DNA of 64,000 nucleotides. Source: Ureibacillus xyleni. Its GTDB lineage: Bacteria > Bacillota > Bacilli > Bacillales_A > Planococcaceae. Positions within the stretch are counted from its first letter, which is position 1. Each line of letters begins with the position of its first letter. The notes beneath the pieces were generated by a model that saw only the letters and a program-made list of their open reading frames with translations, made no database searches and was not told the DNA's origin. The position numbers were made by a program, and so were the translations under genes. Below are positions 44,717 through 53,152 of the stretch, piece after piece. Where the stretch lies: assembly GCF_900217795.1 (NCBI RefSeq), contig NZ_OBMQ01000008.1, forward strand, positions 1 to 64,000, in the 5' to 3' direction.

Positions 44717-44758
44717 AGGCGCTGCTTAGCCAAGATATTACAAGCAGCGCCTTTGTTT
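44717..44758 (+). terminator. Strong terminator
   Basis: AGGCGCTGCTT and AAGCAGCGCCT form an 11-bp perfect stem followed by a T-rich tract. Confidence 0.9.
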
Positions 44759-44898
44759 ATGCCTCAACATAGGACTTTTGTCGCTCTAATTTTAAACTAC
44801 ATAAGTTCTATTTTCTTGGAATTGTACATATAAATAAGTATAAAGTTCGTAAGTGTATTAAATGTAAAATTAACCATTTTCTGTTAATATGAACTTAG

Positions 44899-46131
44899 GT
44901 GGTTTTTCTTACTTGCAAAAAAATGGGGTGTTTGGAAGTGGATGTGCTCGACAATGAAACGTTATTAATCCGTACAGAAGTGATTAAGCAAAATCTTCAA
45001 AAAATCAGCTTATTAAACAAAATTTTCACTATTGTCATAGTGGTATTATTTGGATTGACGAATGTCCTTTCGAATATTCCAATATTAAATTCAGATAAAC
45101 TGCTGCAATTAAGCCTTTTGCATTACGTTTTATTCATCATTTTTAACCTGTTGATCTTTTTTATTCTGGATATTCGAAAAATAAAAATCACGAAAGATAA
45201 TATCAATAAAATCGAACTTTTCATTAACCTATATGTCACATTATTTATCACCATTGGGGCAATTGTTTCAATGAGAGAGCAAGAAATTTATAATCCATTA
45301 CTGATTTATACAATCATCTTATTTACGTGTAGTTCCTTCCTCGTTTTAACAGTAAAGCAAGTTTTGATTCCGTTAGTTATTTCAACATGTGTACTTCTCA
45401 TCGGTCTTTATTTACAACGTGGTTTTGACCAGACGTTTATTTTACAATTGATCTATATTTCATCGATCATCCCAATCGCGGTCATCATTTCGCAATCCTT
45501 TACCTATTCATTTAAACGCTCGATACAATTTCAAATTGAAATGGTTCGGGAGGCTCAAATTTCAAGAGGTTTAACAAAAAAACTACGCGAAGTAAATCGG
45601 AAACTCGAATTGCAATCGTTGTTAGATCCGCTAACAAGTTTGTATAATCGCCGAGCATACAATCAGCATTTAAAGGATTTGCAAACGAAATTAAAAGAGT
45701 CTTCTTTTAAATTATCCGTTATTATGATTGATGTAGATTGCTTTAAACTATATAACGATACGTATGGACATGCAGAAGGGGATAAAGCATTAGTCAAAAT
45801 CGCAAATGTTTTAAATGACCTTGCAGATGAGCATTGTTGCTTTGCCACTCGCTGGGGTGGAGAAGAGTTTGCTTTGCTCCTTTACAATGTGTCCGAAAAT
45901 TGTGCCAACGAAATTTGTCATAAAGTAAAAACAAGAGTGCAGCAGTTAAAAATCGACCATTGTACATCTCATATTTCGGATGTTGTGTCAGTTAGTATTG
46001 GCGCGAGTACGAAACACATTTCAGAACCGGATGATATACTCAGTTGCGTCAAACAGGCCGATGATGCGCTTTATTATGTAAAGGAACACGGCAGAAACAA
46101 TTTTGAACATCGACTTAATTTAAATGTGTGA
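44899..46131 (+). CDS. diguanylate cyclase (GGDEF) with membrane sensor
   Basis: Makes cyclic di-GMP from GTP. Five or six hydrophobic segments at about residues 35-200, a coiled linker, then the GGDEF domain: DPLTSLYNRRAYNQHL, MIDVDCFKLYNDTYGHAEGDKAL, and the active site RWGGEEFALLLYN. No RxxD inhibitory site is obvious before the active loop. The start is uncertain: GTG 44899 has GG-rich bases upstream, but TTG or GTG codons near 44932-44938 are also possible. Monocistronic. Confidence 0.88.
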   Translation: MVFLTCKKMGCLEVDVLDNETLLIRTEVIKQNLQKISLLNKIFTIVIVVLFGLTNVLSNIPILNSDKLLQLSLLHYVLFIIFNLLIFFILDIRKIKITKDNINKIELFINLYVTLFITIGAIVSMREQEIYNPLLIYTIILFTCSSFLVLTVKQVLIPLVISTCVLLIGLYLQRGFDQTFILQLIYISSIIPIAVIISQSFTYSFKRSIQFQIEMVREAQISRGLTKKLREVNRKLELQSLLDPLTSLYNRRAYNQHLKDLQTKLKESSFKLSVIMIDVDCFKLYNDTYGHAEGDKALVKIANVLNDLADEHCCFATRWGGEEFALLLYNVSENCANEICHKVKTRVQQLKIDHCTSHISDVVSVSIGASTKHISEPDDILSCVKQADDALYYVKEHGRNNFEHRLNLNV

Positions 46132-46243
46132 AAAGGATGTCCCATCAATGATGAGGGAGATCCTTTTTATTTTTCTCACTTGAGAGGGGAATGAAAATAA
46201 GGTAGGCTTAACTAATGTAGAGGTTTTTCATGGGAGGATACAA

Positions 46244-47203
46244 ATGAATCAAGTAGATTTAGAATATCAAAAATTAGGTCAAATGATTTTAAATAAAGGG
46301 ATTGAAAAGGGAGATCGTACGGGTACGGGAACAATTAGTATGTTCGGTTCACAATTACGATTCGATTTGAAAAAAGAAGGGTTTCCGCTTCTTACCACAA
46401 AACGGGTAGCCTTTCGTTTAATCGTGAGCGAATTATTATGGTTTTTAAAAGGCGATACAAATCTTCGCTATTTATTGCAAAACAATAATCATATTTGGGA
46501 CGAGTGGGGTTTCCAAAAATGGGTAGAGTCCGATGATTATCACGGGCCGGATATGACAAACTTTGGGCTACGTTCTCAAAAGGACCCGGAGTTTAACGAA
46601 CTGTACCAAGAACAATTAAAAATTTATCAAGATAAAGTTTTATCGGATGATGACTTTGCGAAAAACTACGGCGATTTAGGGGAAGTGTACGGAAAGCAAT
46701 GGCGTAGTTGGGAAGGCGCAGATGGCAAAGTGTATGATCAAATTCAATACATAATCGACGAAATTAAACGAAATCCCGATTCTCGCCGTCTAATTTGTTC
46801 AAGTTGGTCCATTTCATCTTTAGAACAACAGCAGCTACCACCTTGTCATTATGCATTTCAATTTTATGTCGCAGAAGGAAAGCTTAGCTGCATGTTCTCT
46901 ATGCGCAGTGTCGATTATTTCCTAGGATTACCATATAACATTTCAAGTTACGCATTACTTACATATTTACTGGCACATGAATGTGGTTTAGATGTAGGCG
47001 AGTTAATTTTCACGGGAGCAGATACGCATATTTACTTGAATCATTTAGAGCAAGTAAAAGAACAACTATCCCGTGAACCACGTGCATTACCAACATTAAA
47101 ATTAAATCCTGACAAACAATCGATTTTTGATTTTGAAATTGAGGACATTGTACTAGAAGGCTATGACCCACATCCAGCTATTAAGGCACCTGTCGCAGTG
47201 TAA
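46244..47203 (+). CDS. thyA: thymidylate synthase
   Basis: Methylates dUMP with methylene-THF. 319 residues, the long form with an insertion of about 50 residues (about 88-140) as in Lactobacillus and Staphylococcus. Motifs: [20 protein letters not shown], catalytic Cys in [13 protein letters not shown] (about residue 200), [18 protein letters not shown] and [17 protein letters not shown] precedes the ATG. It would normally be next to dfrA; here about 4.3 kb separate them. Confidence 0.96.
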   Translation: MNQVDLEYQKLGQMILNKGIEKGDRTGTGTISMFGSQLRFDLKKEGFPLLTTKRVAFRLIVSELLWFLKGDTNLRYLLQNNNHIWDEWGFQKWVESDDYHGPDMTNFGLRSQKDPEFNELYQEQLKIYQDKVLSDDDFAKNYGDLGEVYGKQWRSWEGADGKVYDQIQYIIDEIKRNPDSRRLICSSWSISSLEQQQLPPCHYAFQFYVAEGKLSCMFSMRSVDYFLGLPYNISSYALLTYLLAHECGLDVGELIFTGADTHIYLNHLEQVKEQLSREPRALPTLKLNPDKQSIFDFEIEDIVLEGYDPHPAIKAPVAV

Positions 47204-47207
47204 AAAA

Positions 47208-47243
47208 AGGGGCAGCTAGTATTGACGACTAGTTGCCTTTTTC
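47208..47243 (+). terminator. Terminator of thyA
   Basis: GGCAGCTAGT pairs with ACTAGTTGCC around a seven-base loop, followed by T5. Confidence 0.85.
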
Positions 47244-47298
47244 ACAAAATCATCTTTTAGTCGTGTGAATCATAAATTCTAAAAAAGGGAGAGATGAT

Positions 47299-47967
47299 AT
47301 GAACGACTGGGAGATTGCAATGGATTCTCTTTCTAAAATAACGATTACAGCCAATTCAAAAAATCAGCCTGTCACAATTAGTGGAATGGCAGACGACTTA
47401 ATCTGCATCGGTGTTGGGACAGACGCGGCCGTATTTCAATCACCACATGCACCTAAATATGCCTTTAAAAAATTTGCGGAAGATAAAAAAGAGAAAGTAC
47501 CCATAGAAGCCATGGTATATGAACGTTTAGGAGACTCCCCTTACTTCTCAACGAGTTTTCATTCCTACGACGATATCCTCGTTTTAAGTTACGAAGAAGG
47601 GCACACCCTATACGATTGCATACTTCAAGGGATTCACATTCCCGAACAAATCATACTCGATGTGGAACAGGCAAGGGAATATGTTCGAAGTAAAGGACTT
47701 AATCCCCGCGATATTCATTTGAAAAATATATTACTGCAAAATGGAAGGGCGAAACTGATTGATGTCTCGGAGTATATCCAACCCGGGAACGATTTTCGAT
47801 GGGAGCATTTAAAAAAAGGCTATGAACTGTACTATCATTTAATCGATGGCAAACCAGTGCCGTATTGGTTGGCGGAAACGGTTCGGAAATGGTATAACCA
47901 ACGTAAAAATTATTTTTCATTTGAGGAATTTTCAAAAATAGTATCGAATTTATTATACAAAAAATAA
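47299..47967 (+). CDS. protein kinase-like protein (YrzF/PrkD type)
   Basis: 222 residues, a reduced protein-kinase fold. IGVGTDAAVFQSP stands for the Gly-rich loop, YAFKKF gives the ATP-site Lys, PIEAMVYERL the helix C Glu, GLNPRDIHLKNILL the catalytic loop, and KLIDVSEY replaces DFG. Similar proteins in Bacillus are YrzF and YbdM (PrkD). Activity is likely but unproved because the DFG-like motif is changed to DVS. GGGAGAG precedes the ATG. Own terminator. Confidence 0.75.
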   Translation: MNDWEIAMDSLSKITITANSKNQPVTISGMADDLICIGVGTDAAVFQSPHAPKYAFKKFAEDKKEKVPIEAMVYERLGDSPYFSTSFHSYDDILVLSYEEGHTLYDCILQGIHIPEQIILDVEQAREYVRSKGLNPRDIHLKNILLQNGRAKLIDVSEYIQPGNDFRWEHLKKGYELYYHLIDGKPVPYWLAETVRKWYNQRKNYFSFEEFSKIVSNLLYKK

Positions 47968-47971
47968 TATT

Positions 47972-48010
47972 CAGGGGCGATTCATTACGAAGGCGCCTCT
48001 CTTTTTTTGA
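47972..48010 (+). terminator. Terminator of the kinase-like gene
   Basis: AGGGGC...GCGCCT across a 12-base loop, followed by T7. Confidence 0.65.
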
Positions 48011-48128
48011 TAAATTTAAAGAATCTTTCGACTAAAATACAATCTCGAGTTTACTTTTTTATTACGGAGCATTATGATTTAAAAGTATAACATAATAATT
48101 TCGGAGTCAGCATGGGGTGTTAGAAAAG

Positions 48129-49241
48129 ATGAAATTTAAAGGCAGAATAACAACAATTACGCTTGTCCTCATTACAAACTGTCTTTATATCTCGTATTAT
48201 TTTATAAGAGATGGATACATAGAAGTATTCGAATTTTTTGGTTTGCCAATCGTGCTAATCTTAGCATGGTGGTACGGAAAGCAGTATGACAAGCTAAAAC
48301 ACTTAGAAGAAAAAGAGCAATTGAAAAGTAAAGAACTTCAAAATAGTAACAAGTTATTTAAAGCACTTTTTGATAATGCTCCAATTGGCATTGCTCTTAT
48401 TGATAAAGATGGTAGACCACTGCTTGCAAATAATAAATTACAACATATGTTGGGATATACTGAAGACGAACTTTGTGCTAAAACGTTTAACGACTTTTCT
48501 CACCCGGACGACTCTGTAGAAAATATGAATCTTTTAAAGGATTTGCTAGACGGAAAAATTGATCATTATGTACTGGAAAAACGATATTTCCACAAAAATG
48601 GTCAAGTCATTTGGGGAAGTGTAACGTCAGCGTTATATCCAAACCTACTTAACGATTCTACATATGTCATCGGGATGGTTGATGATATCACAGAACGAAA
48701 ACAAGCTGAACAGAAATTAAATGAAGCTTATCAAACACTGCAGTACTTATCGAATCAAGACGGGTTAACAGGGATTGCAAACCGTCGTTATTTTGATCAA
48801 TGCTTGCAAAATGAATTTTCACAAGAAATTCCACTTTCCATCATTATGGTAGATATTGACTATTTCAAACAATATAACGATTCTTATGGCCATTTAGAAG
48901 GCGATGAATGTTTAAAATTGGTAGCAAAAACTTTTGAAAAAACAATCGATCCTTCCAACGATTTAGTTGCAAGATTTGGCGGAGAAGAGTTTATTATTTT
49001 ATTACCTAACACGGATATGGAAAAGGCTTCGGTCATTGCGAAAAAGTTACAAGTAGCAGTGGAAAACCTACAAATCCCTCATATAGGCTCTCCCATTCAT
49101 AACTATTTGACCGTCAGTATAGGAATTTCTACAAAAGAAAAAAATTCCACTATTGATAGCTTATTATTGGAAGCAGATCAAGCACTCTATCAGGCGAAAC
49201 AAAATTCGCGCAATCGCATTGAAATGTATTGTAACCCGTAG
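48129..49241 (+). CDS. PAS-GGDEF diguanylate cyclase
   Basis: About 370 residues. Two membrane segments at the N-terminus (about 5-25 and 35-50), a PAS domain (NKLFKALFDNAPIGIALIDKDGRPLLANNKL ... VIGMVDDITERKQAE, about 75-195) that may bind a small ligand or cofactor, then GGDEF: DGLTGIANRRYFDQCL, MVDIDYFKQYNDSYGHLEGD and active site RFGGEEFIILLP. ATG 48129 follows GGGGTG at better spacing than the GTG at 48117. The second c-di-GMP maker within 3 kb. Confidence 0.9.
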   Translation: MKFKGRITTITLVLITNCLYISYYFIRDGYIEVFEFFGLPIVLILAWWYGKQYDKLKHLEEKEQLKSKELQNSNKLFKALFDNAPIGIALIDKDGRPLLANNKLQHMLGYTEDELCAKTFNDFSHPDDSVENMNLLKDLLDGKIDHYVLEKRYFHKNGQVIWGSVTSALYPNLLNDSTYVIGMVDDITERKQAEQKLNEAYQTLQYLSNQDGLTGIANRRYFDQCLQNEFSQEIPLSIIMVDIDYFKQYNDSYGHLEGDECLKLVAKTFEKTIDPSNDLVARFGGEEFIILLPNTDMEKASVIAKKLQVAVENLQIPHIGSPIHNYLTVSIGISTKEKNSTIDSLLLEADQALYQAKQNSRNRIEMYCNP

Positions 49242-49263
49242 AAAATGTTCTACGGGTCTTTTT
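49232..49263 (+). terminator. Terminator overlapping a stop codon
   Basis: CCCGTAGAA pairs with TTCTACGGG and is followed by T5; the TAG stop of the GGDEF gene is in the 5' arm. Confidence 0.8.
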
Positions 49264-50023
49264 AATTGATTTTAAATAACGACTTTGTCCAAACTTCCGT
49301 TGAAGATGGATGGTTACTTTCAAAAAGTGCATACCTTTCAGAAAATGGAAGAAGCTCTTGATTAATAAAGGGTTTTAATGATTTTGGACAGGCATTAATT
49401 AAAATGGAATTCTTCTTTAATGATGCAATTTGTTTTAAAAAATCAGGTTTCGTTTGTGGCAACTCGCTCCACATTTTCACCCAAACTTTATCCCGAAGCT
49501 CGCGGTAATAATTGTTTAAGTTCTTTTGATGAATATGATACAGCGAAGTTTGAAAATTGACGGCATTCATAATAATAATCCGGTAAAGAAGTTGCTCTTC
49601 TATAACATCAAACAACTGTAATTGTTGTATGAGGGACTCGATATTGCGTTCGATTTTTTTTCCCATTTGACCTTGTGCAGGGGCAATCGGTATTAGCTTT
49701 TCCGGATTGTTGTCATATTCGTCTATGTGAGGAGATTCTAAAATGATTACAATCGATTTGTTTTTTTCTTTTGCGCGGATTGGTTCATCATGACAAAGTT
49801 CAATGGTAACCTCTGATCCAGCAAAACTAGCATTAAAACGCATGACATTTCGTACTTGTTTATTATTTTTGAAAAATGACCGCTTGAGTACTAGACTTTG
49901 TTGATCAACATTAAGATATTTACTATTACTATTCACCAAGTCTTCGTATACAATTCTACTAATTTCTGTTTTGATAGGGGATCCTTCGAGTTGAATCGAC
50001 GGTTTTTGTGCAACCAATACCAT
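49262..50023 (-). CDS. hypothetical protein, possibly uracil-DNA glycosylase-like fold
   Basis: 253 residues, soluble. The phrases KSIVIILESPHIDEY (about 90-104), ILINACPKS and, at the C-terminus, ALFESNHPSSTEVW have the spacing and the His-Pro-Ser element of the uracil-DNA glycosylase superfamily, but the usual catalytic Asp/Asn motif is not clear, so this is only a suggestion. AAGGACGTGAT precedes the ATG. Stands alone between the GGDEF and DapB-like genes, with a 300-base gap upstream (50024-50321) in which I see no gene. Confidence 0.6.
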   Translation of the reverse strand: MVLVAQKPSIQLEGSPIKTEISRIVYEDLVNSNSKYLNVDQQSLVLKRSFFKNNKQVRNVMRFNASFAGSEVTIELCHDEPIRAKEKNKSIVIILESPHIDEYDNNPEKLIPIAPAQGQMGKKIERNIESLIQQLQLFDVIEEQLLYRIIIMNAVNFQTSLYHIHQKNLNNYYRELRDKVWVKMWSELPQTKPDFLKQIASLKKNSILINACPKSLKPFINQELLPFSERYALFESNHPSSTEVWTKSLFKIN

Positions 50024-50321
50024 GTTTCGATCACGTCCTTTGCTATAAAGATGCTGCGAATGAGTCTATTAATTATATATATTAAAATTTTTGTAAAAAT
50101 ATGAGTAATGATGGAAAATTAATTACTCTATTTTCAAGGGTACAAATTATGGGTTATTAATAGAATATTTCGATTAATACGAGCAATTCCTTGTAGGTGA
50201 AAAATATTTATGTTACAGTTTTTTTAGATAAAATACTATTTTAGTAATTTTACCCACAATTTAGTAGGTGGAATTTAGTATTTTCTATCTATTCATTAGA
50301 TAAAAGGAAGGGGTTTTTTTA

Positions 50322-51110
50322 TTGATTAAAATTGGACTATTTGGTTTTGGACAAACAGGAAGTGTCGTTGCTGGTGAAATTATCCGTGATTCACAGTGTA
50401 AATTAGAGTGGGTGATTCGACAATCTCCTAAAAATAGCAGTGACTATGCAAGTCTATTACTAGGATTCGAACATCTAGAAGGTAAAATCGTTCATATTAG
50501 AGATGTGAATTTTGACCAATTTTTTAAGGAAAACCAAGTGGATGTGATCATTGATTTTTCTTCATCCTCTTCCGTAAGTGTATACAGTAGTGCTGTTAAG
50601 TATGGATGTAAAATTGTTTCTGCTATTTCAAATTATGAAACGAAAGATATTAACCAATTGAAACAATTGAGTCAAGAAGCAGCAGTATTATATTCCCCTA
50701 ATATTACCGTTGGGATTAACTTTTTAATGGAAGCCTCCAAGTTACTACAAAAAATCGCCCCACATGCAGATATTGAAATCATTGAAGAGCATTTTAGAGG
50801 GAAAAAGGATGTATCTGGTACTGCGCTCCGCATTGCAGAACAACTTGGTCTTGATAAATCTGAGCACGTAAACTCGATTAGAGTGGGTGGAATTGTTGGA
50901 AAACATGAAGTAGTCTTTGGATTACCAAATCAAACTATTCGAATCATTCACGAATCACATAATCGAGCAGCTTTTGGCCAAGGAGCAATATATGCAGCAA
51001 AATGGATTATGGGAAAAGAAAAAGGATTATACAGTATGGAACAAGCTTTGTCTCTCATGATGAATGCTCCAAATGATGAAATCCAATCCGAACCAGTTGC
51101 CCCACTATAA
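50322..51110 (+). CDS. divergent dihydrodipicolinate reductase (DapB-like)
   Basis: 262 residues. Rossmann N-terminus IKIGLFGFGQTGSVVAGEI; DapB landmarks SPNITVGINFLMEASKLL, EIIEEHFRGKKDVSGTALRIAEQ and RVGGIVGKHEVVFGLPNQTIRIIHESHNRAAFGQGAIYAAKW. Authentic DapB has E-H-H-x-x-K-x-D-A-P-S-G; here His-Phe replaces His-His and DVSG replaces DAPSG, one residue shorter. The fold and the Lys are kept, so it may be a specialised paralogue, possibly acting on another substrate. TTG start after AAGGAAGGGG. Its terminator is split by mobile element copy 3. Confidence 0.75.
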   Translation: MIKIGLFGFGQTGSVVAGEIIRDSQCKLEWVIRQSPKNSSDYASLLLGFEHLEGKIVHIRDVNFDQFFKENQVDVIIDFSSSSSVSVYSSAVKYGCKIVSAISNYETKDINQLKQLSQEAAVLYSPNITVGINFLMEASKLLQKIAPHADIEIIEEHFRGKKDVSGTALRIAEQLGLDKSEHVNSIRVGGIVGKHEVVFGLPNQTIRIIHESHNRAAFGQGAIYAAKWIMGKEKGLYSMEQALSLMMNAPNDEIQSEPVAPL

Positions 51111-51189
51111 CATCATTCATTTGAGCCAATTCCATAAAGGCAAGTTAAAAAATAATAATAAATATGAAATTGACTCAATTAAATGAACA

Positions 51190-51470
51190 AATAAAGGTGA
51201 CTCAAATGTAGGGCACTGAAAAAGTCGATTTTAATAAATTTTTATAATAAAAATACGCTCAGATCTTTTAGGAAGTGGGATTCACGAAGACTCCTACGGG
51301 AACAGCTTGAGCTGAAGACCCCGCAGGAGCTTGCGACGAGGAGGCTGAAGCCAAGCCCGTGGAAAGCGAAGTGAATCCCACCTTCTATTTAGAAGCAAAT
51401 AATTACTATAAATTTTTATCGGTATTTAGTTTTTCAGTGGCTTCCTCAAATGTTGGGTCACCTTTTATTC
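51190..51470 (+). terminator. Terminator split by the mobile element
   Basis: Joined across the element, AAAGGTGAC (51193-51201) and GTCACCTTT (51457-51465) form a nine-base stem followed by TATT. The insertion is in the loop. Confidence 0.7.
51209..51444 (+). mobile_element. 236-bp MITE-like element, copy 3
   Basis: Ends TAGGGCACTG and CAGTGGCTTC, flanked by the 8-bp duplication CTCAAATG (51201-51208 and 51445-51452). Identical to copy 1 (reversed) as far as I can read. Inserted in the loop of the terminator that followed the DapB-like gene. Confidence 0.92.
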
Positions 51471-51559
51471 ACCTTTAAAATGTAAATGGATGGAGTTTTT
51501 TCTATTTATTTAGGTTAAAATGAAGAAAAAAATGCTTACAAGAAATTAGGAGAGATAAC

Positions 51560-52033
51560 ATGATTTCACTCATTGTGGCCCATGACAAAAACCGAGTAAT
51601 TGGGTATGAAAATAAAATGCCATGGTATTTACCAGGGGAGTTAAAATACTTTAAAGATCAAACGATGGGCAAGCCGATGATTATGGGCAGAAAAACCTTT
51701 GATTCCATAGGCCGACCATTACCAGGAAGAAGAAATATCGTCATTACAAGAAATACCGATTATCAACACGAGGGAATTGAAGTTGCGGCGTCCTTAGATG
51801 AAGCATTAAAGATGGCAGGGGATGTTCCTGAAATTATGATTATCGGTGGGGAACAGATTTTTAAAATCGCTCTTGAAATGGCGGACCGTTTATACATTAC
51901 AAAAATCAACAATGAATTCCCTGGCGACACTTATTTTCCACAATACGGCACTGAATGGAAGCTGCTCTCCGAAAGCGAGCCGGTTGAAACGCCAGACGGA
52001 TATACATTTACTTATTGTATTTATGAAAGATAA
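51560..52033 (+). CDS. dfrA: dihydrofolate reductase
   Basis: 157 residues. Reduces dihydrofolate with NADPH, recycling the folate used by thymidylate synthase. MISLIVAHDKNRVIGYENKMPWYLPGELKYFK, MGRKTFDSIGRPLPGRRNIVITRN and EIMIIGGEQIFKIAL are the conserved cofactor and substrate sites; the acidic residue in this part is Glu28 of LPGELKYF. AGGAGAG precedes the ATG. It no longer sits beside thyA. Confidence 0.96.
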   Translation: MISLIVAHDKNRVIGYENKMPWYLPGELKYFKDQTMGKPMIMGRKTFDSIGRPLPGRRNIVITRNTDYQHEGIEVAASLDEALKMAGDVPEIMIIGGEQIFKIALEMADRLYITKINNEFPGDTYFPQYGTEWKLLSESEPVETPDGYTFTYCIYER

Positions 52034-52036
52034 AGA

Positions 52037-52076
52037 GGAACTGTCCAGAAAGTAAATTCTTCTGGACAGTTTTTAA
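52037..52076 (+). terminator. Terminator of dfrA
   Basis: AACTGTCCAGAA pairs with TTCTGGACAGTT across about 10 bases, followed by T5. Confidence 0.88.
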
Positions 52077-52082
52077 TCTATT

Positions 52083-52290
52083 CAATTTCAACGGTACTTG
52101 ATGGAAAACAAATAGAATCGAATTGTACTTTTGAACAAAATATACGATGTGAGTATCTAGTAATCGTGAAATACCTCATGTACATCCAATTTGGTGTCAT
52201 TATATTATCGATGAAATAAATAGTTTTAACACCTCGAAAAATAGTTCGCTTGCTTCAATAGATTGGGAAGAAATATTCTTAATAAGTCTC
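52083..52290 (-). pseudogene. degenerate 3' fragment of the 54005-54982 gene
   Basis: The segment closely resembles the last 220 bases of the intact gene at 54005-54982: TTCAACGGTA(C/T)TTGATGGAAAAC, TGAGTATC(T/C)AGTAA(T/A)CGTGAA and ATTATCGATGAAATAAAT occur in the same order in both, but with several gaps here. It has no start. This suggests a duplication whose first copy decayed, with the MarR cassette now lying between them. Confidence 0.7.
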
Positions 52291-52293
52291 CTG

Positions 52294-52345
52294 TTGACTG
52301 AATAGTTATTGTCCTTTACAATGTGTGTATGATACAACAATTGTA
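52294..52345 (+). promoter_or_regulatory. MarR gene promoter with inverted-repeat operator
   Basis: TTGACT (52294-52299), 17 bases, TACAAT (52317-52322). Just downstream TACAACAATTGTA (52333-52345) is an inverted repeat of the kind MarR proteins bind, placed to block the start of transcription. Autoregulation is inferred. Confidence 0.65.
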
Positions 52346-52382
52346 TAATACATTATAAAATAAAGGTGACGGTGATGAAAAA

Positions 52383-52835
52383 TTGAATAGAGAAGAAATT
52401 CTAGAACTACGCAATACAGTTCAAAAGTTTGTTCGATTATTTGGGTTGCTTGAGCAAAATGTAACTCCCTGTGGTTTTAACTTGTCTCCCTCTCAAGTAT
52501 TTGCTCTACAAGAACTAGAGAATAAAACGTTAACCATTGGCGAATTGGCGAATCTATTATTTCTAGAACGAAGTACGGTGAGCCGTTTGGTAGATTCCCT
52601 TGTGAAAGGTGGTTTTGTTAACAGACTTTTAAACGAAGCAAACCGTCGTGAAGTTTTGGTGTCATTGACAGAAAAAGGTGGAAGTTCGTTGAATCAAGTA
52701 AGAGAACAATCAATCCAATATTACGCTTCTATTTTGAATGGTGTTTCAGAAGATTATCAGCATCAAATTCTAAGTGGATTCAAAATATTTAATGATGCTT
52801 TATCAAAAAAAAGGAGCGAACAAAATGAATTTTAA
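52383..52835 (+). CDS. MarR family transcriptional regulator
   Basis: 150 residues, winged helix-turn-helix: LSPSQVFALQELENKTLTIGELANLLFLERSTVSRLVDSLVKGGFVNRLLNEANRREVLVSLTEKG is the DNA-binding region. One Cys (in TPCGFNL) near the N-terminus could be a redox or ligand site. TTG start, because the nearer ATG runs into a stop. Overlaps the next gene by 11 bases; it very likely controls that gene and the methyltransferase after it. Confidence 0.88.
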   Translation: MNREEILELRNTVQKFVRLFGLLEQNVTPCGFNLSPSQVFALQELENKTLTIGELANLLFLERSTVSRLVDSLVKGGFVNRLLNEANRREVLVSLTEKGGSSLNQVREQSIQYYASILNGVSEDYQHQILSGFKIFNDALSKKRSEQNEF

Positions 52836-53139
52836 AACTAAGCAAGCCACGACTTCTATATCTTCTGTTGTCTTTTCCTTGCTTGCTACTTCTCATCATT
52901 GGATTCATATGGGGATTCTTATGTTATTAGGTAGCAGTACGGATATGATGGCTACTATGTCGGGGGCTATCTGGGTACGACGTTTTATGATTTTGATGAC
53001 TTTTGTTACAGCAATTTTCTCTATATATCGTTTGTTCAAGCACCGTTGTAAAGAACTTTGGATGATTGCTCTAACTGTAGTTGCCGTTTTAGTATCAATA
53101 TTTTTTATTTATTCTACGCTTACAAACTTTGGCTGGTAA
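52825..53139 (+). CDS. small membrane protein in the MarR operon
   Basis: 104 residues from the ATG at 52825, after AAAAGGAGCG. Three or four hydrophobic segments (VVFSLLATSHHWIHMGILMLLG, FMILMTFVTAIFSIYRLF, LWMIALTVVAVLVSIFFIYSTL). The paired His (SHHWIHMG) in the first helix could bind metal. No family recognised. Cotranscribed with marR. Confidence 0.75.
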   Translation: MNFKTKQATTSISSVVFSLLATSHHWIHMGILMLLGSSTDMMATMSGAIWVRRFMILMTFVTAIFSIYRLFKHRCKELWMIALTVVAVLVSIFFIYSTLTNFGW

Positions 53140-53152
53140 GGAGGACAAACTA

